This document shows positions 58,251 to 64,000 of a stretch of 64,000 bases of DNA, in pieces; the first letter of the stretch is position 1; the number at the start of each line of letters is the position of its first letter. The stretch lies in contig NC_037266.1 of assembly GCF_000002425.4 (NCBI RefSeq), positions 7,071,180 to 7,135,179 on the forward strand, read 5' to 3'. This stretch comes from Physcomitrium patens (lineage: Eukaryota; Streptophyta; Bryopsida; Funariales; Funariaceae). A model generated the notes under the pieces. It saw only the letters and a list, made by a program, of their open reading frames with translations, was not told where the DNA came from and did no database searches. Position numbers and translations under genes: made by a program.

Positions 58251-59280
58251 GGTAGTGATTTAAAATCCACTTTTAAACCATCTATGGTCAATTCTTGCTC
58301 TTCATTCCATGTAAACTTCTTTCTTTTTTTTAATAATCAATATAAGGGCTCTATAATATAAGCATAATGGAAAATCCATATATGATAAAATACACAAGCA
58401 TCCAAAAATATTTTTATCTTAGCAATGCTCTTACATGCCTTTATCCTTGCAATAAAATCTATCTTATTTGGATTTAATTTTCTTCCATAGCTTCTACATA
58501 AATGTCCAACAATCATAATATCTTTTAATCCAAATATAGATTTTTTAAAGAATAAAGTGAAATTTACTCCTTCAAGTCTTTTTAAAATGTTCTTCATATC
58601 TGTAATATATTTCTTTACAAATGTATAGCATTCATTTTTTTTCAAAGTCAAATCCTTCATAGTGGTTTTATTCCTATTCTCCTTTGAAAATTAAAATTGA
58701 TCATAATCCAAGTATAAATTTCTATTAGAATAAATGGCATATCCCACAAAAACTTCTATTACTTCATCTACCACTAGTCCAAATTCAATATTCCTAATAA
58801 TCACCTTATTAGGTGGTTGCATGTCTTAAATGAATCTAAGTATTCCGAACTTCTTTAACATGGCAAATCATTGATTAGAATAAGCTGAAATAGATGGTTT
58901 AAGGATGCATATCTTGATCTTTTTCTTCAACAAATCTACCAATTAAAAAAGAAAAGCCTTTGGCATTGAAATAGACTTCAAGTCTTAAGGCACATGTGAA
59001 ACAATAAAAATAACCATAGGTACTACTATGCTAGAATCTACACAATCAATTTCTTTAGGTTCAAGACAAAAGCCTTACCATGTTTGAAAAACATATGTAG
59101 AAACTTCTCCTTCTCTACCTCAATCAAAAAATCACCCCCTCCAATCTTCAACTTACTCAAAGACTCCTTAGTAAACTTGTGATCAATCTTTCTCAACTCC
59201 CTCAACCTCAGGTCCATAATAGCTTGTTTAATGTATTTTTTGGTATCTTGAGGCAATCGAGTTGCCACGGCCTTCACCTT
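58200..59280 (-). pseudogene. Gypsy G reverse transcriptase and upstream linker
   Basis: The frame 58337-58660 has ILKRLEGVNFTLFFKKSIFG, then IVGHLCRSYGRKLNPNKIDF and KIFLDACVFYHIWIFHYA, the palm-to-connection part of a gypsy polymerase. The frame 59038-59277 (AVATRLPQDTKKYIKQA, LKIGGGDFLIEVEKEKFLHM) is the linker between protease and polymerase. The catalytic motif between them is not readable. Confidence 0.85.
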
Positions 59281-59346
59281 CTTGGTGACGGTATTTTATT
59301 ATGTGAAGTTTGGCTTAAGAATGCACCAGGCACCAGGTTGTAGAAG

Positions 59347-59348
<2 letters not shown>

Positions 59349-59380
<32 letters not shown>
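59349..59380 (+). repeat. Poly-A run of about 32 bases
   Basis: The run lies directly at the left edge of solo LTR T2. It may be an expanded A-rich target duplication, and it hides the real duplication if there was one. Confidence 0.9.
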
Positions 59381-59382
<2 letters not shown>

Positions 59383-60975
59383 TAACAACAAGTCCTAACA
59401 ACTCTAATAGATTCTTAATCAAATTATAATTAAAGATTAGTAAATATAATAAAATATTGATTAAATTCAATCAAGATTTTAAAGAAATTATATAACAAAT
59501 ATAAAGTATTCTTAGAGACCCTTTAAAGAAATCATAAAGAAATAATATAGAAATTCAAAAATATATTAAAATAGAAATATTAATAAAATATTAAAATAAA
59601 AACCTTAATTAAATCTTAATTATAACCTAATCAAATTCTAATCAAATCTTAATCAAATCCTAAATAATTTTTAGTCAAATCTTAAAAAATCCTAATCAAA
59701 ATCTAATCAAATCCTAAAAAAATCTTAACCAAATTCTAAATAAATCGTAGTCAAATCCTAACAAATCCTAACCAAATCTTAAACAAATCCTAAACTAATC
59801 CTAAACAAATCTTAATCAAGTCTTAAATAAATCGGAATCAAATCCTAACTAAATCCTAACTAAACCTTAAATAAATCCTAAACAAACTTTAACCAAATCC
59901 TAATCAAACTCTAACAAAATCCTAAATAATTCCAAGTAATTTCTATAGTAGATTTAAACCTCAATAACTAATGAATGAACCATTGATTTTAAGTCAAATT
60001 TTGCATACTTCTTTATAATAAAATTAACAACAAGCATACAATTTTTGAAGAAGATCGAACTCACCAAAAATAAGATCAACCCTAATATTTGCTCAGATAT
60101 TGGCTGGCCTCCTTTTTCAATCTAAATGTTGAATTTCCAGTACCAATATCTCCTTATCAAACCATTCAATTGATCTCAAATTTCTTATATACATAGAAAA
60201 ATAATTCTTCTAACCATACACAAAATTTTCACTTCAATTCAATTCATAGATTACAAGAATTCTTAGAAACTCTCATTAGACCTAAAACTCTACTTTCTGA
60301 GACCTTGACCCACTTAAACCTCAATAATCCTTGATCCAACCCTTCAATCAATCTCAAACTCAGAACATATATTAAACACATATAAATCCACAAATCTTCA
60401 AAATTTCACATGTGGATCTATTACTAAACTTACAAAACTCTCCAAAAAGTATATCTTTTTTTCTTTTACAAATCTAGAGTCATCCAAAACAAACCCTAAC
60501 TTTGCAAAGCTCTTACAAAGTCAATAAAAATTTAAATCACCTCAAAAAAATATTAATTTAAACTCTATTAAGTCTGCTCTTTAATCCATTCTCTAATCTG
60601 CCAAAAAACCCTAGAATCATCATCGGAGCTTGGTTTTGTGACTTGGGGTCTGATTTTGACCCTAGTTTACAATTGGCCCTCTTTAGGTATCAATATCAAG
60701 TTTTTTTAGATAATTTTTGCTAAAAAATACTCTTAACTTCTTTTCAAAGGTGCTTATAATGTTTATTTTTTTAATCTACCTTATTTTGCTCTATTTGTGG
60801 TCCTACAAAGTAAGTAGAAGTCTCTTTTCTTAAAAGGCAACATTACTACTAAAAGTTTTACTACCTTCTTATCTTTTATCCATATTTTTTTATTTTATCG
60901 TTTAACTTGGCTCTTCTATAATAAGATCTATATTATCATATTTCACCATATAGTCATGTTATAACACAACAACAG
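59381..60975 (+). repeat. T2: solo LTR-like repeat
   Basis: It starts TGTAACAACAAGTCCTAAC and ends near TTATAACACAACAACA. It interrupts gypsy G between protease and the polymerase linker. Positions 59600-59940 are an array of short AAATCCTAA-C-like repeats. T1 (32249-33746) is the same family in the same orientation. Confidence 0.7.
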
Positions 60976-61599
60976 TTTTATACTTAGTCTGTATTATAGT
61001 CTCTTATAATATTACATGATTATCAATTATTCCAAGCCTCCTAGAAAATTCTAAAATTCCCTTATATATTTGCCTTGAATGAAGCTCTATAACAATATTA
61101 AGTCTACTTCTATTTATATAAAAAGTTAATTCCTCTAAAATCTTTACATAATCATTTTCAAATCCTTCTTCTTAAATATTACCTAAAATACACTTATTAC
61201 TTCAAATCACATCCAATCTTTTTTTAAAAAATTCATATTTCTTCACCCAATCAATTTAAATTTTTTCATATTTTTTCATCCAACCCTTATTTATATGACC
61301 TAAATCTCTAATCTTTTAAAATTTTAAAATCTCAAAATTATCAAATCCAAAAATCCACACTCAAAATTATCTATATTGATGAGTATATAGATAAAAGACT
61401 CGCTTGCATCTTTATACCTCTGTGCTACAAGGATGCTCTTTAGAAATCCAAAAACTCTTCATTTGTCCTTTAAAGAGTTTCTTTCAATTGATCTCTATTT
61501 TTTTCATGATCCAATCTTACTATAAAAAATTACATTGATTTTTTCTATCATAGTCTATAATCCTTATATAATAAAAGCCATCATTTAAAACCGTGGTCT

Positions 61600-61800
61600 C
61601 CATCTTCGTAGCCATGATATAAAGTTATCCTAAAATTACAAGATGATTTGTTGGTGACTTTCAACACCCATCCATGATTAATATCAATGCCTTACATATT
61701 TCATAAATCCTCTTTGATATCATAATAATATCTGATCTATGATCAATTAGTGCCACAATGTGTTCTTTGAAGTTTCTTAGTCTTACTTGAGCTTCTATAG
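61600..61800 (-). pseudogene. Gypsy G protease remnant
   Basis: The minus strand reads HIVALIDHRSDIIMISKRIY. The normal motif is ALIDxGSE(I/V)NxMS, so the catalytic Asp is present but the following Gly is changed to Arg. A hydrophobic block with LVILG follows, then stops. Confidence 0.7.
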
Positions 61801-64000
61801 TAGCTCTAGTCTAAAAAAGATGCATAAATTGAGCATTCATCCTTTCACCCTCAAACCTCTCATGAAAATTACCATTAAACATATTTACCTCACTTATGTC
61901 TATTCCATGTTCCATCTCTTTGCCACCTCTTGCTTCTCCTTGATTTTTGCTTCTACCATGGCCTTCAATAATCACCTCCTTCCTTTTAAGTGGCATCTCT
62001 TCAAATATAGATGCATAAAGTTGGGAGAAGACTTGCTCTATCTCTTCCTCCTCTTCCTCTGTCAAATAGAAATCTAATGCCTTTACTATAATAGCCTCCA
62101 CTATCATTTGTTTCTTTTTCTTCATGACATTAATGATAAGCTCATAGAAGTTCCATTTTGTAATGCCAAGTGCCTCTCTCAAGGTGAATTCAATTTTTAC
62201 ATCAAGATTCTTTTTTTCTAATATCTCCTTCATATCAAAAGAGCTTTTGATGTCCAATTGAAGCTTATAGGAAGAACCTTTATCTTTAAGCTTATTTGAG
62301 TCTTTATTTTCCTTTCCTATTACTCTACTCTTTTAAGATTTAATTTTCTTCTTTGCTTGAAATGAAGGCATTGCTTGAGCTTTTGAATAAGAAGGCTCTT
62401 TTCTTCTCTGAATAGACTTTCTAATCTTTGGTGGCTTTCTCTTTTTGGAGATTTCTATCACATCTTCTTGAAAGGATCTAATCTTCTTCTCTTCCACAAT
62501 GGCATCTTAGTCCTTGAAATCTTTATTACCACTTAAAAAGACCTTGATGCTAATAACATCAATTGGATCATTCCAACTTGTTGATCTCCTCATAGCTTCT
62601 ACACTTCTAACAAATGCATCATTTGGTAGCCTCGAGATAGCCACCATGCCTCAAGTCTCTACCTCAATGAGATAAGATTCGGCCTCTCTTATATACAATC
62701 TACTTGATCTTCCAAAAAAATCCTCTATAAGCTTCTTCATACCTCTTCTTCCAAAATTAAGCTTCAAAGATTGTCCTATAGCAATGAACCTAACTCTATT
62801 TTTTTTGAAAGAAGATAACTTATTTTTTCAAGTCTTTATCATAATAGAAGCAATTTTTTCTTTCATTCTCTAGACTATCACAATATATGTACCTCTTAAT
62901 AAATCCCTTTTATTCTTTTAATGCATGCAAAGAAGTGGTTTTTTAGCTCTTCTTCAATTCATTCATTTTTATTTTTAATTCTTTCATGCCTTTAATTAAT
63001 TCCACTAGGATATCTTTAAAAAGAATCTTTTATGTTTCTTAGATTGGAGTAGATATCATTAGACTTGATGGAGTGATTGGCATCATAGGTGGTAGAGCTT
63101 CATGCCTTAAAGTCCTATTTCTTGCTTTTATTTGTCATTGCTTGGTTACCAAAAGCATTGCATCCTCTACTCCCCTCCAATCATTAATTAAACCTCCCTC
63201 AGTGGACTTATCAACCAAAAAGATAAAAAAAAAATATATCCCTTAATGCTTCATCTATTGCTTGTAAGAAGAACTCGGTTTTCTTCATAGACAATAAAAG
63301 TCTCTTTCAAGATGCGAGTTGAAAGAATTTTCTTTCAAACTTCCTAAGAAACTTATTGGAGGCCATAGACCTTCTCAATTATTATCCAACTCAATCAAAA
63401 AACGACCTCTTCGTGACTCTATCTAAATTCTCATCAAAAAAATTATCTCTTAATTTCCTTTCTAAGTCACTTCAGGCCTCTAAATTATCTCCATGCAAAT
63501 CCTTCACCTTCTTTTTTATTTAAAAAATACATGCCAATTCAAAATTAGGAATATAGCAAGACTTTGAGACTTGATATACTTCCATCTCTTTGATATATGC
63601 TTGGAAAAACTTAGTGATGTTCCTTCCATCAAACCTCCTATGTTTGTTGATTATGCCTTGCAATGCCTTAATTACTTCCTTTTTATTTGGTTACATTTTT
63701 TTTTTCTCTCTATAAATATACTCAAAGCTAAAAAAAAATTATTGATACTTGCTCCTTCAATGCTACTTACACCAGCTCTTCCAAAATCACCTATCATTTT
63801 CAAATATCAAAAATCTCTCACTTCTCTTTTTTTAATTCTTAGACTTCTCTTCATATTCTAAACTTATACTTTAGCTCTATGATTCCATTGTACTCCCAAT
63901 TTCTATAAGGATACTTTCAATAGACATACCAAATTTGTATCAAGACGGCAAGCCTCATGAAGAAAATATAAAATCTTTAATAATAAGTATGTTATAAGAA
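61800..64000 (-). pseudogene. Gypsy G gag region, partial
   Basis: The frame 61811-62257 (148 codons) contains EFTLREALGITKWNFYELI and an acidic EEEEEEIEQVF stretch, a polar linker like that before the protease in this lineage. Lysine-rich and serine-rich pieces continue to the window end with several stops. The N-terminus lies outside the window. Confidence 0.65.

Larger units (their letters stand above)
55365..64000 (-). mobile_element. Gypsy G: minus-strand gypsy of a separate lineage, running off the window
   Basis: Order on the minus strand from high to low coordinates: gag (to about 61.8 kb), protease (61.6-61.8), linker (59.04-59.28), reverse transcriptase (58.2-59.0), RNase H and integrase start (57.07-58.2), integrase end with GPY/F module (55.37-55.96). 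There is no chromodomain. The lineage differs from A/B/D/E. T2 (59381-60975) and an unassigned block (55970-57065) interrupt it. The 5' LTR lies beyond 64000 and the 3' LTR is not recognised. Confidence 0.8.

Noticed and set aside
61811-62257. 148-codon minus frame as a host gene
   Set aside because: It lies in order before the gypsy G protease and on the same strand, with the polar composition of a gag linker.

Overview
The window looks like nuclear DNA of a land plant. It carries an intron-bearing WRKY transcription-factor gene with canonical GT-AG junctions, inside a sea of Ty1/copia and Ty3/gypsy LTR retrotransposons that include chromodomain gypsy elements. Non-genic DNA is very AT-rich and the element genes are full of stops. 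Two islands of normal base composition stand out, about 2.03-2.92 kb and 35.3-42.3 kb. A non-flowering plant such as a moss is possible but not proven. There is no prokaryotic signal, tRNA, rRNA or CRISPR array that I can see.

Layout. 1-2.03 kb: AT-rich DNA with no gene seen. 2.03-2.91 kb: a GC-rich island that looks like the first exon and intron of a host gene. 2.92-35.27 kb: one large nest. A minus-strand copia element (copia-1, short LTRs at 2920 and 35138-35271) holds a plus-strand copia (copia-2, about 3.08-7.01 kb) and a complete gypsy element A (7801-28208, 5-bp target duplication TCCCA). Gypsy A in turn holds three solo LTRs of one family (S1-S3), a 2.2-kb block H, and a complete minus-strand gypsy element B (16912-24636). 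B itself is broken by a 1230-bp insertion C with a perfect 9-bp duplication. Removing the S2, S3, B and C insertions restores the coding frame across each break, so the order of events can be read: copia-1, then A, then S1-S3, H and B, then C into B.

35.27-36.2 kb: probable remaining exons of the split host gene. 37.30-39.62 kb: a four-exon WRKY gene on the minus strand with the variant heptapeptide WKKYGNK; its upstream region has 73-bp tandem repeats carrying G-boxes. 41.5-43.37 kb: no gene seen. 43.37-54.4 kb: a second nest. Gypsy D (plus, same family as B) is interrupted by minus-strand gypsy fragments and S-like LTR copies, and its 3' LTR is hit by an inverted same-family element E. 55.3-64 kb: a minus-strand gypsy of another lineage (G), running off the window and broken by solo LTR T2.

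Genes and elements together. Only the WRKY gene looks functional. The retroelements are dead: catalytic residues are lost, stops are frequent, and nearly all target-duplication mismatches are C/T or G/A changes, as expected from long-term cytosine methylation and deamination. The most novel item is a third open reading frame between the chromodomain and the 3' LTR of gypsy B, recognisable in decayed form in D and E.
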